Both the position numbers and the translations under genes were made by a program. This document shows, piece after piece, positions 53,784 to 63,456 of a stretch of DNA of 64,000 bases (position 1 is the first letter of the stretch; each line of letters begins with the position of its first letter). Location: assembly GCF_018623055.1 (NCBI RefSeq), contig NZ_CP076019.1, positions 1,860,001 through 1,924,000 of the forward strand, written 5' to 3'. Below the pieces are notes generated by a model, which did not search any database, was not told the origin of the DNA, and saw only the letters and a program-made list of their open reading frames with translations. Origin of the DNA: Halorubrum sp. 2020YC2. Its GTDB lineage: Archaea > Halobacteriota > Halobacteria > Halobacteriales > Haloferacaceae.

Positions 53784-54023
53784 TCAGGGGATAAAGGCGA
53801 AGTTCGCGAACACCATGAGCAGCGCGAGCGCGGCGACGACGACACCCATCACGCGCATCATAAGGATCCGCGTGTCGCTCGGTTCGATCCGCTGTGTCGA
53901 GCCGTCTGGCGAGCGCGCCTGCCACGCCGTCAGCCGCCGGGGGAACGCCGCCATCGCCAGCGCGCCCGCGCCGACGAGGAGGGGGACGGCGACGAAGAAC
54001 AGCCGGAAGGGTGCGGGGAGCAT
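53784..54023 (-). CDS. Small membrane protein, two helices, hypothetical
   Basis: This 79-residue protein starts MLPAPFRLFFVAVPLLVGAG and has two helices (about 7-28 and 58-76: VMGVVVAALALLMVFANFAF) separated by a polar loop with ARSPDGSTQRIEPSDTRILM. A start seven codons upstream is also possible. The shape is like small DUF6199-type proteins, but I do not claim that family. No function can be assigned. Confidence 0.6.
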   Translation of the reverse strand: MLPAPFRLFFVAVPLLVGAGALAMAAFPRRLTAWQARSPDGSTQRIEPSDTRILMMRVMGVVVAALALLMVFANFAFIP

Positions 54024-54095
54024 GCCCGAGTAGTTGTCGCGCAAATCAACAAAACGTTACGGTCTGTTCCGTCTGTCGCGTCGCCGCGTCGAATC

Positions 54096-54179
54096 GAAAG
54101 CCGAGACAGGGGCCCCGAAAACTGAGGCAGGGACCCCAAAAACTGAGGCAGGGACCCCGAAAGCCGAGACGGAGCCTCC
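54096..54179. repeat. Four tandem 21 bp units
   Basis: Four adjacent 21 bp units lie at 54096, 54117, 54138 and 54159. The first is GAAAGCCGAGACAGGGGCCC plus C; the middle two are nearly identical (one base differs); the last is more diverged. They lie between two small membrane protein genes, downstream of one and upstream of none. Multiple-of-three length would keep a frame open but I see no gene signal. It may be a recent duplication or protein-binding array. Confidence 0.7.
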
Positions 54180-54202
54180 GGTCGTCGACCGATCGACCCC
54201 GC

Positions 54203-54379
54203 TTAGAGGACGAACGTGACGACCGCGAGCACGACGAAGATGATGACGAGCCACTTCGCGATGTTCATGCTCAGCCCGGCGACCCCGCTGGCGCCGGCGA
54301 CCGCCGCGATGACGGCGAGGACGAGGAAGAGGACCGCCAGTTCGATCAGACCCCCGCCGAACTGGAGGGGCGTAGCCAT
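54203..54379 (-). CDS. DUF1328-like small membrane protein
   Basis: This 58-residue protein from the ATG at 54379 (or 69 residues from 54412) reads [40 protein letters not shown] and [18 protein letters not shown]. Two helices flank a short glycine turn, as in DUF1328/YtjA proteins. These are small inner-membrane proteins of unknown function. It is upstream of the 21 bp tandem array. Confidence 0.75.
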   Translation of the reverse strand: MATPLQFGGGLIELAVLFLVLAVIAAVAGASGVAGLSMNIAKWLVIIFVVLAVVTFVL

Positions 54380-54612
54380 CACTCCGCCGTGAATCGCCTG
54401 AGTAAGGCTCATGCTCGACCGCACGACCCTCTCCACTTTAGTTAGGAGACACGTATCGGGCGCTCGCGGGAGTTCCCGGGCCGGGGGAGCGCAGTAACCG
54501 ACGGTTTCTCTCAATACCCGCCCGGCAGCGCCATTCCGACGGCGAGCGCGACCGCGACGCGCCGGACTCGAGAATCGCAACCGCGACGCGCCCGACGGCC
54601 GGAACCGCCAGC

Positions 54613-54619
54613 GTTTATC
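54613..54619 (+). promoter_or_regulatory. TATA box of pyrC
   Basis: GTTTATC is 32 nt before the ATG at 54645. Confidence 0.5.
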
Positions 54620-54644
54620 CCTCGCGCCGCGACCGGCCGACAAC

Positions 54645-56021
54645 ATGCTCATCACGGGCGCGACGCTGGCCGACGACCGGGTTCGAGACGTGCGCATCGG
54701 CGGCGACGGGCGGATCGACGCGGTCGCGGAGGGGCTGGGCGCCGACGCCGGCGAGCGCGTCGTCGAGGCCCGCGGCAGACACCTCCTGCCCGGCGCGGTC
54801 GACGTCCACGTCCACTTCCGCGAGCCGGGCGGCAGCCACAAGGAGACGTGGGCCTCGGGGTCAGAGAGCGCGGCCGCGGGCGGCGTCACGACCGTCGTCG
54901 ACCAGCCGAACACCTCGCCGCCGACCGTCGACGGCGCGGCGTTCGACGAGAAGGCCGAACTCGCGGTCGACTCGCTCGTCGACTACGGGATCAACGGCGG
55001 CGTGACTCCCGACTGGGACCCCGAGAGCCTCTTCGACCGCCCGCTGTTCGCGCTCGGGGAGGTGTTCCTCGCTGACTCCACCGGCGACATGGGGATCGAC
55101 GCCGACCTGTTCGCGGACGCCCTCGACGAGGCCGCGGCCCGCGGCGTCCCGGTCACCGTCCACGCCGAGGACGCGACGCTGTTCGACGAGTCCGCGCTCG
55201 ACGGCGACCTCGGCGGGATCGGCACCGCCGCGACCGCGGACGCGTGGTCGGCCTACCGGACGGCCGACGCGGAGGTCGCCGCGGTCGAGCGCGCGCTCGC
55301 GACGGCGGCGGACCGCGACGCGCAGGTTCACGTCGCGCACACCTCGACGCCGGAGGCGGTCGACGCCGTGGTCGAGGCGCGCGAGGACGGGTCGGAAGGG
55401 GCCGCCGGCGACGGGAGCGGAACCGACGGCGCCGCCCCGCGGGTCACCTGCGAGGTGACGCCCCACCACCTGTACCTCTCGCGCGAGCGGGCGCGGTCGC
55501 TGGGGACGTTCGGGCGGATGAACCCGCCGCTGCGGTCGGAGGAGCGCCGCGAGGCGCTGTTCGCGCGGCTCGCGGCGGGCGACGTCGACGTGGTCGCGAC
55601 CGACCACGCGCCGCACGCGGTCGCGGAGAAGCGGCGGGGCCTCGTCGACGCCCCCAGCGGGGTCCCCGGCGTCGAGACGCTGTACCCGCTGCTGCTCGAA
55701 TCGGTCCGGAAGGGCGAACTGTCGCTCGAACGCGTCCGCGACGTCGTCGCCGCGAACCCCGCCGAAATCTTCGGGCTCGACCGGAAGGGGCGGGTCGCGG
55801 AGGGGTACGACGCCGACCTCGTCCTCGTCGACACGGCCGACCCCCGCGAGATCGAGGCCGCGGCGCTCCACAGCACCTGCGCGTGGACCCCCTTCGAGGG
55901 CCTCCGCGGCGTCTTCCCGGAGGTCACGCTCGTCCGCGGCGAGGTCGTCTACGAGCGCGACCCCGCGACCGGCGCGGCGTCGTTCGGGGACGCCGTCGGC
56001 CGCAACGTCAGGGAGTCGTAG
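54645..56021 (+). CDS. pyrC: Dihydroorotase
   Basis: The protein has 458 residues and closes the dihydroorotate ring in pyrimidine synthesis. The metal motif [13 protein letters not shown] is at about residues 46-58. [20 protein letters not shown] and [17 protein letters not shown] with a further His follow. The His-Asp end is [37 protein letters not shown] and [20 protein letters not shown] are also typical of the amidohydrolase type. A short Gly/Ser/Asp insert sits near residue 250. Length is normal. Confidence 0.95.
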   Translation: MLITGATLADDRVRDVRIGGDGRIDAVAEGLGADAGERVVEARGRHLLPGAVDVHVHFREPGGSHKETWASGSESAAAGGVTTVVDQPNTSPPTVDGAAFDEKAELAVDSLVDYGINGGVTPDWDPESLFDRPLFALGEVFLADSTGDMGIDADLFADALDEAAARGVPVTVHAEDATLFDESALDGDLGGIGTAATADAWSAYRTADAEVAAVERALATAADRDAQVHVAHTSTPEAVDAVVEAREDGSEGAAGDGSGTDGAAPRVTCEVTPHHLYLSRERARSLGTFGRMNPPLRSEERREALFARLAAGDVDVVATDHAPHAVAEKRRGLVDAPSGVPGVETLYPLLLESVRKGELSLERVRDVVAANPAEIFGLDRKGRVAEGYDADLVLVDTADPREIEAAALHSTCAWTPFEGLRGVFPEVTLVRGEVVYERDPATGAASFGDAVGRNVRES

Positions 56022-56047
56022 TCGCGCGGGCGAGTCCCAGCCGGAAT

Positions 56048-56092
56048 AGGGATCGCGCGTTCCGCCCCGAGCGGGGATCGCGCGTTCCGCGG
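56048..56092. repeat. Two direct copies of an 18 bp sequence in the pyrC-moxR gap
   Basis: GGGATCGCGCGTTCCGC occurs twice 26 bp apart in the 230 bp gap between pyrC and moxR, separated by CCCGAGCG. It may be a local duplication or two binding sites. Nothing else in the gap looks like a gene. Confidence 0.5.
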
Positions 56093-56250
56093 TCGGCGCC
56101 GAGACGTCGGGATCGGCCGCGACGAACGGACCACCGCCGGCGGAACGCATATGACGTTGCTCGCCTTAGCCGTGCCATATCGATGATCACGGGGAGCATT
56201 CGCACGGTCGCGTCCGGACGGGGAACCGACCCGGACGAGACCGGCCGGTC

Positions 56251-57282
56251 ATGACGGACCCCGGGGAGCCGGGACCGATCGGATCGGGTCCCGCGGAATC
56301 GGTCGACGGCGAGGGAGACCCGACGGGAGAGACGGCCGGGACCGCCGCGGCGGTCGAACCCGAGACCCCGGCGGACGTCGCCGCGCTCGCGGACCGGATC
56401 GTGGCCGAGGTCGAGGACGTGATCGTGGGCAAGCGCGACGCGGTCGAGCACGTCCTCGTCACCGTGCTGGCGCGCGGCCACCTCCTCGTCGAGGACGTGC
56501 CCGGCGTCGGGAAGACGACGCTCGCGAAGTCGGTCGCGCGCTCGATCGACGGCTCGTTCAAGCGCGTCCAGTTCACGCCGGACCTCCTTCCCTCCGACGT
56601 CACCGGCGTCAACGTGTTCAACCGCCGGACAGACGAGTTCGACTTCCAGCCCGGTCCGGTGTTCGCGAACGTCGTGCTGGGCGACGAGATCAACCGCGCC
56701 CCGCCGAAGACGCAGTCGGCGCTGTTGGAGGCGATGGAGGAAAGTCAGGTGACCACCGACGGGACGACCCGCGACCTGCCGGACCCGTTCTGCGTGATCG
56801 CGACCCAGAACGACGTGGAGCCGGGGCAGACGTACGAGCTACCGGTGGCGGAGGTCGACCGCTTCACGAAGAAGATCCGGCTCGGCTACCCGGACACAGA
56901 GGAGGAGGCCGCGATCCTCGGGCGGCTCGCCGGCGACCACCCGGTCGACTCGGTCGAGCCGGTGGCGACGATAGCCGACGTGCGGCGCGCCCGGGCGATC
57001 GTCGGAGAGATCGAGGCCTCCGAGGCGGTCCGGGAGTACGTGGCCCGGCTCGCGGTGTACACCCGTCGGAACGCCAAGCTCGGGGCGAGCCCGCGCGGGA
57101 GCCTCGCGCTGATACGGGCGTCACAGGCCCGCGCCGCGCTCGACGGCCGCGGGTACGTGGTCCCGGACGACGTTCAGGCCGAGGCGCCGACCGTGCTCTC
57201 GCATCGGATCCGAACCGAGTCGGGCGGGACCGACGGCGCCGACGTCGTCGAGGACGCGCTCGACCGGATCCGGGTGGAGTGA
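56251..57282 (+). CDS. MoxR-family AAA+ ATPase
   Basis: This 343-residue protein has Walker A in LVEDVPGVGKTTLAKSVARS (near residue 90). Walker B is in FANVVLGDEINRAPPKTQSA, and sensor/arginine-finger regions are in LPDPFCVIATQNDVEPGQTY and VDRFTKKIRLGYPDTEEEAA. The C-terminal lid ASPRGSLALIRASQARAALD and YVVPDDVQAEAPTVLSHRI completes the family. MoxR ATPases act as chaperones for the assembly of membrane or redox complexes. It heads an operon with a DUF58 protein and a transglutaminase, a widespread three-gene set. Confidence 0.92.
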   Translation: MTDPGEPGPIGSGPAESVDGEGDPTGETAGTAAAVEPETPADVAALADRIVAEVEDVIVGKRDAVEHVLVTVLARGHLLVEDVPGVGKTTLAKSVARSIDGSFKRVQFTPDLLPSDVTGVNVFNRRTDEFDFQPGPVFANVVLGDEINRAPPKTQSALLEAMEESQVTTDGTTRDLPDPFCVIATQNDVEPGQTYELPVAEVDRFTKKIRLGYPDTEEEAAILGRLAGDHPVDSVEPVATIADVRRARAIVGEIEASEAVREYVARLAVYTRRNAKLGASPRGSLALIRASQARAALDGRGYVVPDDVQAEAPTVLSHRIRTESGGTDGADVVEDALDRIRVE

Positions 57283-57313
57283 TGACCGAGACGCCGACGC
57301 GTCCCGCGCGCCG

Positions 57314-58462
57314 ATGACGACCGCACTCACCCGCCGGGGACGCGTCGCCGCCCTCGTCGGGCTCGTCGCGGCCGTCAGCGCGGTCGTCGCCGGGGGGCGC
57401 GCGCTCGACGCGGTCGTGCTCCCGGTGGCCATCGCGCTCGCCGCCGGCTACGTTCAGGTGTCGCGCGTCGACGTCCCCGCGGTCCGCCACGTGACGCCTC
57501 CCGACGGCTTCGTCGGAGAGACGCGAGACGTGCGCTTGGAGTTCGGGTCCGGCGCGACGGGGGACGGCGGCGGCGCCGGCTCGCGCTCGTTCCTCGCTGA
57601 CGTCCGTCCCCGCGTCGACGAGGGACTCGACGGGCCGACGGCGCCGATCCGAGCGTCGGTCGGGACGGAGCCGGTCTCGTACCCGGTGACGTATCGCCGG
57701 CGCGGCGAGCGGACCCTCGGGCCGATCGACCTCACCGTCACCGACGTGTTCGGCCTCTTCGAGCGCGAGATGGTCGTCGACGAGACCGCCGCGGTGACGG
57801 TGTACCCGCCCCGCGACCCGATCCCGGCCCGGTTCCGCCGGGCGCTACACGCGGTCGACGCGGTCGACGTGAGCCGGGAGCGCGAGGAGTTCGACCGGCT
57901 GCGCGAGTACACCCGCGGCGACGCGGTCCGCGACGTCCACTGGGCGACGACCGCCAAGCGCGACGAGATCGTCGTCAAGGAGTTCGCGGCCGAGACCGCG
58001 AGGAACCGGGCGTCGATCGCCGGCGGGACGGACGTCAGCGGCGGCGACGAGGTCGCGGGGTTCGGAACCGGCGACGGCGAGGCCGGCGACCGTTCCCCGG
58101 ACGCCGCGGCGGCCGACGAGCTCGCGCGGGCGACCGTCAGCCTCGCGCTGGCGCTGCTCGACGACGGCGTTCCGGTCGACGTGCGGCTGCCCGCCGGCGG
58201 CGTCTCGGCGTCGCCCGGGGGTCGCGGCCGGCGCGAGGTGCTCGAACTCGCCGCGCGGACCGGTCCGGGGGCGGTGGCCGGCGACGACGCCGACGTGACG
58301 ATCGTCGCCGGCGCGAGCGACGCTCGGTTCCGGACCGGCGACCGCTCGGTCGAGTTCGCTACCCTGCGCCGCGAGGCGACAGAGGACGGCGCCGCGCGCG
58401 GCGGCTCCGACTCGGACCCGCCCGACGAGGCGACGGACCGCCGGGAGGTGACGCCGTCGTGA
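57314..58462 (+). CDS. DUF58 domain membrane protein
   Basis: This 382-residue protein has two N-terminal helices (VAALVGLVAAVSAVVAGGRA and LDAVVLPVAIALAAGYVQVS). VSREREEFDRLREYTRGDAV followed by RDVHWATTAKRDEIVVKEFA is the DUF58 signature, near residues 190-225. The rest is VWA-like without an obvious MIDAS set. DUF58 genes usually follow moxR. The stop overlaps the transglutaminase start (GTGA). A Ser/Gly/Asp insert is at about residues 235-265. Confidence 0.9.
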   Translation: MTTALTRRGRVAALVGLVAAVSAVVAGGRALDAVVLPVAIALAAGYVQVSRVDVPAVRHVTPPDGFVGETRDVRLEFGSGATGDGGGAGSRSFLADVRPRVDEGLDGPTAPIRASVGTEPVSYPVTYRRRGERTLGPIDLTVTDVFGLFEREMVVDETAAVTVYPPRDPIPARFRRALHAVDAVDVSREREEFDRLREYTRGDAVRDVHWATTAKRDEIVVKEFAAETARNRASIAGGTDVSGGDEVAGFGTGDGEAGDRSPDAAAADELARATVSLALALLDDGVPVDVRLPAGGVSASPGGRGRREVLELAARTGPGAVAGDDADVTIVAGASDARFRTGDRSVEFATLRREATEDGAARGGSDSDPPDEATDRREVTPS

Positions 58463-60756
58463 GCCCCGACTCGTCGGTCGGGACGGGTCGCCCCCCGAGC
58501 GAACCGGGCGGAAGCGGCCGGCGGGCGACCGACCCGGCGGTCGTCGGCGTCGCGGTCGCGGCCGCGGCGTACCTCGCCGTGTTCCTCCGGGTGACGAACG
58601 TCGTCGGCGGGACGGGCCGGACCGCCGCCGTCCTCGCGGTCGCGGGGGTCGGCGGGGTCGCGCTGGCGCGGGTCGTCCGCGAGCGGACCGCGCTGTGGCT
58701 CGCCGGCGCGGTCCTCGTCGCCGGGCTGTCAGGCTATCTGCTCGCGGTCCCCGAGAGCCAGCGCGCGCTGTTCACGGTCCGGAGCGTCGCCTTAGACGTC
58801 CTCGCGCTGTCGACCGGGCTCTCCGTGCTGCGGCTGGCGCTCGCGGACGTGTGGGTGCTCGCAGTGGCGCCGGTGCCGACGTTCCTCGTCGGCTACTTCG
58901 CCGGGCGCGGGCGACACGTCGCGGCCGCGAGCGTCGCCGGCGGGACCCTCGGCTTCCTCGTGCTCACCGGCGACGCGAACACCGGCGCGGCGGTCGCGGG
59001 CGTCGTCGGGCTGGCGCTCGCCGTCGGCCTCTCGACGCTGTCGACGCCGGGGCGCCGCCGCGGGCACGCCGGCACGTTCGCGGTGGTGGTCGCGGCGATG
59101 GTTGTCGCGAGCGCGACCGTCACCGTGATCCCGGCGGGCGCGGCGGCGCCGCTGGGGCTGGACCGCGGGACGGCGACGCTGGAGTCGAGCCTGAGCGGCG
59201 ACGACGAGCTGGAGGTGATCGGCTCCACGCGGCTCTCCCCGGAGGTGCGGTACACGATCGAGAGCCCGGTCGAGCGGAACTGGCACACGGGCGCCTACGA
59301 CACCTACACCGGTGACGGCTGGGTCAGGACCGGGGAGCGGTCGGCGCTCGGCGGCTCGCTTTCCGGCCCCCCCGGGTCGAGCGAGTCCGTCTCGGTCTCG
59401 GTCACCGCGGAGACGGAGTCGACCGCGCTGCCGGCGCCGTGGAAGCCGACGACCGCGTCCGCGCCGGACGACGGGGGGGTCGAGCTGGACGAGCGCGGCA
59501 GCCTCCGGCTCGCGGAGCCGCTCGAACCGGGCGAGGAGGCGACCGTGGAGAGCCGCGTGCTCGACGCGGACCCGGCCGAACTCCGGAACGCGAGCACCGA
59601 CTACCCGACGGCCATCGAGGACCGGTACACGCAGCTCCCGGAGAGCACGCCCGACCGGATCGGCGAGCGGACCGAGGAGATAACGGCGGCGGCGGACGCC
59701 GACTCGCCGTACGAGCGGGCGGCCGCGGTCGAGGCGTACCTGCGCTCGGAGTACGAGTACTCGCTGACCGTCGAGCGGCCCGAGGGCGACATCGCGGACG
59801 CGTTCCTCTTCGAGATGGACGCCGGCTACTGCGTGTACTTCGCGACGACGATGGCGGCGATGCTCCGGTCGCAGGGGATCCCGACCCGCTTCGAGACCGG
59901 GTACACCCCGGGACAGCAGGTGGGCGACGACGAGTACGTCGTCCGGGGACAGAACGCCCACGCGTGGGTGTCTGTCTACGTGCCGGACCAGGGGTGGGTG
60001 GCGTTCGACCCGACCCCGTCCGACCCCCGCGACGAGGCCCGGGACGCCCGGCTCGCGGAGGCGCGCGCCGACGGGACGGAGGACGTCGACACCGAGTCGT
60101 CCACGCCGAACCAGACGCTCGAAGCCGGCCCCAGAACCGGCAGCCCCGACCCCACCGACGGCGACGACGCCCCCGACGCGGGCGGGAACGACTCGACCGA
60201 TCCGGAGACCGGGAGTTCGAACGAGACGAACGGGTCGACGGACGACTCGTCGGTCGATATCTCGCGCCTCGAAGGCGCGGAGGCGGAGGGCGTCGGACCG
60301 AGCGCCGAGTCGGGCGATCCCGGCGACGGCGACGGCGGCGGTGGGCTCCTCCCGACTCCGAGCGCCGAGACCGCGGTGTACTGGCTGCTCGTCGTCGCGC
60401 TCGGGGTCGCGGGCGCCCGGCGGTCCGGACTGACCGACCGCGCGAGCCGGCGGATCGGACCGGTGCTCCCGCGTCGGCGGCGCGACCCGGCCGCGGACGC
60501 CGAGCGGGCGTTCGCGGACCTCGAACGGCTGCTCGCCGGGCGGTACCGCGAGCGGCGACCGGGCGAGACGCCGCGGCGCTACGTCGACGCGCTCCGGACG
60601 CTCGGCGCGGACGAGCGGGTCGAGACCGTCGCGGCCGCCTACGAGCGCGCCGCGTACGCCGGGACGATAACCCGCGACGAGGCCGACGAGGCCCGGCGGG
60701 CGGTCCGGCGGCTCGCGCTCGAACGAGCGCCGCTCGTCGGCCGGTTCGTCCGCTGA
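58459..60756 (+). CDS. Transglutaminase-like membrane protein (DUF3488/DUF4129 type)
   Basis: This 765-residue protein has about seven N-terminal helices (residues 30-230), a large outer loop, and the transglutaminase core. The catalytic Cys is residue 458 (DAGYCVYFATTMAAMLRSQG), the His residue 501 (RGQNAHAWVSVYVPDQGW) and the Asp residue 517 (FDPTPSD). A long Asp/Gly/Thr/Asn linker leads to one more helix (AVYWLLVVALGVAGARRSGL, about 635-655) and a cytoplasmic DUF4129 end (FADLERLLAGRYRERRPGET). With MoxR and DUF58 it probably modifies or cleaves an exported protein; the substrate is unknown. The start is GTG. Confidence 0.93.
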   Translation: MSPDSSVGTGRPPSEPGGSGRRATDPAVVGVAVAAAAYLAVFLRVTNVVGGTGRTAAVLAVAGVGGVALARVVRERTALWLAGAVLVAGLSGYLLAVPESQRALFTVRSVALDVLALSTGLSVLRLALADVWVLAVAPVPTFLVGYFAGRGRHVAAASVAGGTLGFLVLTGDANTGAAVAGVVGLALAVGLSTLSTPGRRRGHAGTFAVVVAAMVVASATVTVIPAGAAAPLGLDRGTATLESSLSGDDELEVIGSTRLSPEVRYTIESPVERNWHTGAYDTYTGDGWVRTGERSALGGSLSGPPGSSESVSVSVTAETESTALPAPWKPTTASAPDDGGVELDERGSLRLAEPLEPGEEATVESRVLDADPAELRNASTDYPTAIEDRYTQLPESTPDRIGERTEEITAAADADSPYERAAAVEAYLRSEYEYSLTVERPEGDIADAFLFEMDAGYCVYFATTMAAMLRSQGIPTRFETGYTPGQQVGDDEYVVRGQNAHAWVSVYVPDQGWVAFDPTPSDPRDEARDARLAEARADGTEDVDTESSTPNQTLEAGPRTGSPDPTDGDDAPDAGGNDSTDPETGSSNETNGSTDDSSVDISRLEGAEAEGVGPSAESGDPGDGDGGGGLLPTPSAETAVYWLLVVALGVAGARRSGLTDRASRRIGPVLPRRRRDPAADAERAFADLERLLAGRYRERRPGETPRRYVDALRTLGADERVETVAAAYERAAYAGTITRDEADEARRAVRRLALERAPLVGRFVR

Positions 60757-60773
60757 TCGGGGGGTCTCCCGAC

Positions 60774-60782
60774 ACTATTTAA
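60774..60782 (+). promoter_or_regulatory. TATA-like box of the SUI1 gene
   Basis: CTATTTAAT is about 30-37 nt before the ATG at 60811. Confidence 0.45.
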
Positions 60783-60798
60783 TACGGGCGTCCTGTAG

Positions 60799-61104
<306 letters not shown>

Positions 61105-61253
61105 CCGTCACCTGACCGTCCGTCGTCGAGCGTCGATTCGAACCGCGACCGTTTTTTATCTCGCGTCCGAAAGCGACGGCCGCGCCTCCCTCGGCCGGCC
61201 GTCTGTCCCTGGCTCCCTCGGTCGACCGTCGGGCCACACCTCGCGCGCTCGCC

Positions 61254-62087
61254 TCACGCGACCACGACGATTCGCCCGACGACGAACGCCGCGGCCGCGA
61301 GGAACGTGCCGTACTTGAACCGGCGCTGCGCGGCGGCGGGGTCGGCGAAGCTCTCGTGGGTCGCGTACAGCATGACCGCGTCAGCGACCGCCACGACCGC
61401 GAGGTACGCCGCGCCGAGCGTCCCGGAGAGGTACGGCAGCGGGCTGACGGCGACGGCAATGACGAGGGCGGCCGCGCCGATCCACAGCGCGCGGCGCCGA
61501 CCGACCTCGATGGGGAGCGTGGTGAGGCCGGCCTCGCGGTCGCCGGCCACGTCCTCGACGTCTTTGATCACCTCGCGGGTGAACGTCGAGAGGCCGGCGA
61601 GGGCGGCGAGGACGAGGACGGCGCGGGGGTTCCCGACCGCGGCCCCGCCGAACAGGAACGTCGAGCCGACGAGGTAGGCGACTAAGGCGTTCCCGAGTCC
61701 GGGCGTTCCCTTGAAGAGGCTCGTGTAGGTGACCAAGGCGACGAGGTTCACCGCGGCGATGGCGACCGCGAGCAGGGGGAGGCTGACCGCGGCCGCCACC
61801 GCGACCGCGAACCAGACCGCGGCGGTCGCGAGCGCGCCCCGCGGCGAGACGGCGCCGCGCGGGATGGGGCGGTCGGGGCGGTTGACAGCGTCGACGTCGC
61901 GGTCGAAGTAGTCGTTGATCGCGTTGCCCGCGGCGACCGCGAAGGCGGTGGTGACGGCCGCGAGCGCGGTCGGGAGGAGGGCGTCGCCCGCGCCCGCGAC
62001 GAACGCGCCGGTCGCCGTGAGGGCCCCGGCGGCGACGCAGTTGCCGAGGCGCGCGAGTTCGACGATACCGCGGAGCGTGTCTCGCAC
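61254..62087 (-). CDS. UbiA prenyltransferase, probable digeranylgeranylglyceryl phosphate synthase
   Basis: The protein has 277 residues with eight or nine helices. The first prenyl-binding motif is in [20 protein letters not shown] (NDxxDxxxD, near residue 55). The second is in [20 protein letters not shown]. It starts with a GTG at 62087 ([20 protein letters not shown]), the usual start of the haloarchaeal enzyme that adds the second geranylgeranyl chain to the glycerol phosphate backbone. Menaquinone-type UbiA is the alternative. A GTTTATTCC box on the same strand is about 30 nt upstream. The frame is open for 500 more codons upstream, antisense to the actin gene. Confidence 0.88.
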   Translation of the reverse strand: MRDTLRGIVELARLGNCVAAGALTATGAFVAGAGDALLPTALAAVTTAFAVAAGNAINDYFDRDVDAVNRPDRPIPRGAVSPRGALATAAVWFAVAVAAAVSLPLLAVAIAAVNLVALVTYTSLFKGTPGLGNALVAYLVGSTFLFGGAAVGNPRAVLVLAALAGLSTFTREVIKDVEDVAGDREAGLTTLPIEVGRRRALWIGAAALVIAVAVSPLPYLSGTLGAAYLAVVAVADAVMLYATHESFADPAAAQRRFKYGTFLAAAAFVVGRIVVVA

Positions 62088-62112
62088 GTCGTCCGCGTAC
62101 TCCCGCCCCCGA

Positions 62113-62121
62113 GGAATAAAC
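62113..62121 (-). promoter_or_regulatory. TATA box of the UbiA gene
   Basis: GTTTATTCC on the minus strand is about 26-34 nt upstream of the GTG at 62087, supporting that start. Confidence 0.5.
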
Positions 62122-62257
62122 GGTGCGGGATCGGGCGGAGGACGGACCGCGCCCGGTCGGCCGGAGAGGGTCCGTCCGTCCGCGCCCGGTCGGTTCGCGC
62201 CGCGTCCCGAACGTGTTCCCGCCGCCTCGGGCGTCGCTCGGCGCGTCTGCCACGAAC

Positions 62258-62264
62258 GTTTATC
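62258..62264 (+). promoter_or_regulatory. TATA box of the salactin gene
   Basis: GTTTATC is 31 nt before the ATG at 62289, which favours that start over an ATG five codons upstream at 62274. Confidence 0.55.
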
Positions 62265-62288
62265 ACGTGCGAAATGAAATACTCGCGT

Positions 62289-63338
62289 ATGGCTAAAGGC
62301 CTGGACGTCGGCACGATGAACATCCTCTCCGGACGACAGGAAGGCGCGGAGACGGTGTTCGTACAGCAGCGGAACTCGTTCGTCGAGATCGAGTACAGCG
62401 ACATGGCCGAACAGATGCTCTCCCGCAGCGAGGTCCTCCACATCCGGAAAGACGACAAGGTGTACGTCGTGGGCGACGACGCCCTGAACTTCGCGAACAT
62501 CTTCAACAAGGAGACCCGGCGACCGATGCAACACGGCATCCTCTCCAGCGAGGAGGCGTCGGCCATCCCGATGATCAAGCTCATCACCGAGCAGGTGGTC
62601 GGGGAGCCGTCGAAGCCGAACGAGCGGCTGTTCTACTCCAGCCCCGCGGACCCGATCGACTCCGGGCTGACGACGCTGTACCACGAGAAGACGCTCGAAT
62701 CGATGCTCGGTGACATGGGGTACGACCCCGAGCCGATCAACGAGGGGATGGCGGTCATCTACTCCGAACTGGCCGACAACAACTTCACCGGTCTCGGCAT
62801 CTCCTTCGGCGCGGGGATGACGAACGTCTGTCTCGCCTACTACGCGGTGCCCGTGATGAAGTTCTCCATCGCCCGCGGGGGCGACTGGATCGACGAGCAG
62901 ACCTCGCAGGCGACCGGGACGCCGGTCGACAAGGTGACGAGCATCAAGGAGGACGACTTCGAACTCGACTTCCGCACCGACGTGGGCGGCGTCGAGGGCG
63001 CGCTCGCCATCTACTACGAGAACCTGCTCGACTACGTCATCGAGAACATCACCCGCGAGGTGGACGAGGAGGACGTCGAGGAGGGCCTCGACGTGCCCGT
63101 CGTCGTCACCGGCGGCACCTCCAGCCCGAACGGCTTCGAGGACCTGTTCGCGGACCACCTCGCGGACGCGAACATCCCGTTCTCGATCAGCGGCGTGCGC
63201 TCCGCCGACGAGCCGATGTACAGCGTCGCCAGCGGCGCGCTGGTCGCCGCGCGCTCCGAGGAGGGCGAGAGCGGCGGCGACTCCGGCGGAGCCGACGAGC
63301 CGGCGGCCGAGGAGGCCGCCCCCGAGTCCGAGGACTGA
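62289..63338 (+). CDS. Salactin-type actin/MreB-like protein
   Basis: This 349-residue protein starts [20 protein letters not shown]. The phosphate-1 loop is [11 protein letters not shown], and the phosphate-2 loop [20 protein letters not shown]. The adenosine region is [40 protein letters not shown] is an MreB/Hsp70-like segment. As I know the family, this is salactin, the dynamically unstable haloarchaeal actin homologue first described in Halobacterium. An acidic Ser/Gly/Glu tail of about 25 residues follows. It probably forms filaments that act in growth or division of the cell. The neighbours (UbiA, bat-type regulator) give no further hint. Confidence 0.85.
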   Translation: MAKGLDVGTMNILSGRQEGAETVFVQQRNSFVEIEYSDMAEQMLSRSEVLHIRKDDKVYVVGDDALNFANIFNKETRRPMQHGILSSEEASAIPMIKLITEQVVGEPSKPNERLFYSSPADPIDSGLTTLYHEKTLESMLGDMGYDPEPINEGMAVIYSELADNNFTGLGISFGAGMTNVCLAYYAVPVMKFSIARGGDWIDEQTSQATGTPVDKVTSIKEDDFELDFRTDVGGVEGALAIYYENLLDYVIENITREVDEEDVEEGLDVPVVVTGGTSSPNGFEDLFADHLADANIPFSISGVRSADEPMYSVASGALVAARSEEGESGGDSGGADEPAAEEAAPESED

Positions 63339-63424
63339 CGCGACGAGCGGCCGCGTTCCCCCGCTCCCACTCGCTTTTTCTGAACCCCCCGGACCGGTGC
63401 GCCGGATCCCGGGAATGCGCCGAA

Positions 63425-63432
63425 GGATAAAA
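63425..63432 (+). promoter_or_regulatory. TATA box of the bat-type regulator gene
   Basis: GGATAAAA is 32 nt before the ATG at 63457. Confidence 0.5.
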
Positions 63433-63456
63433 CGGGCACCCTCCGTAGCGATCGGT

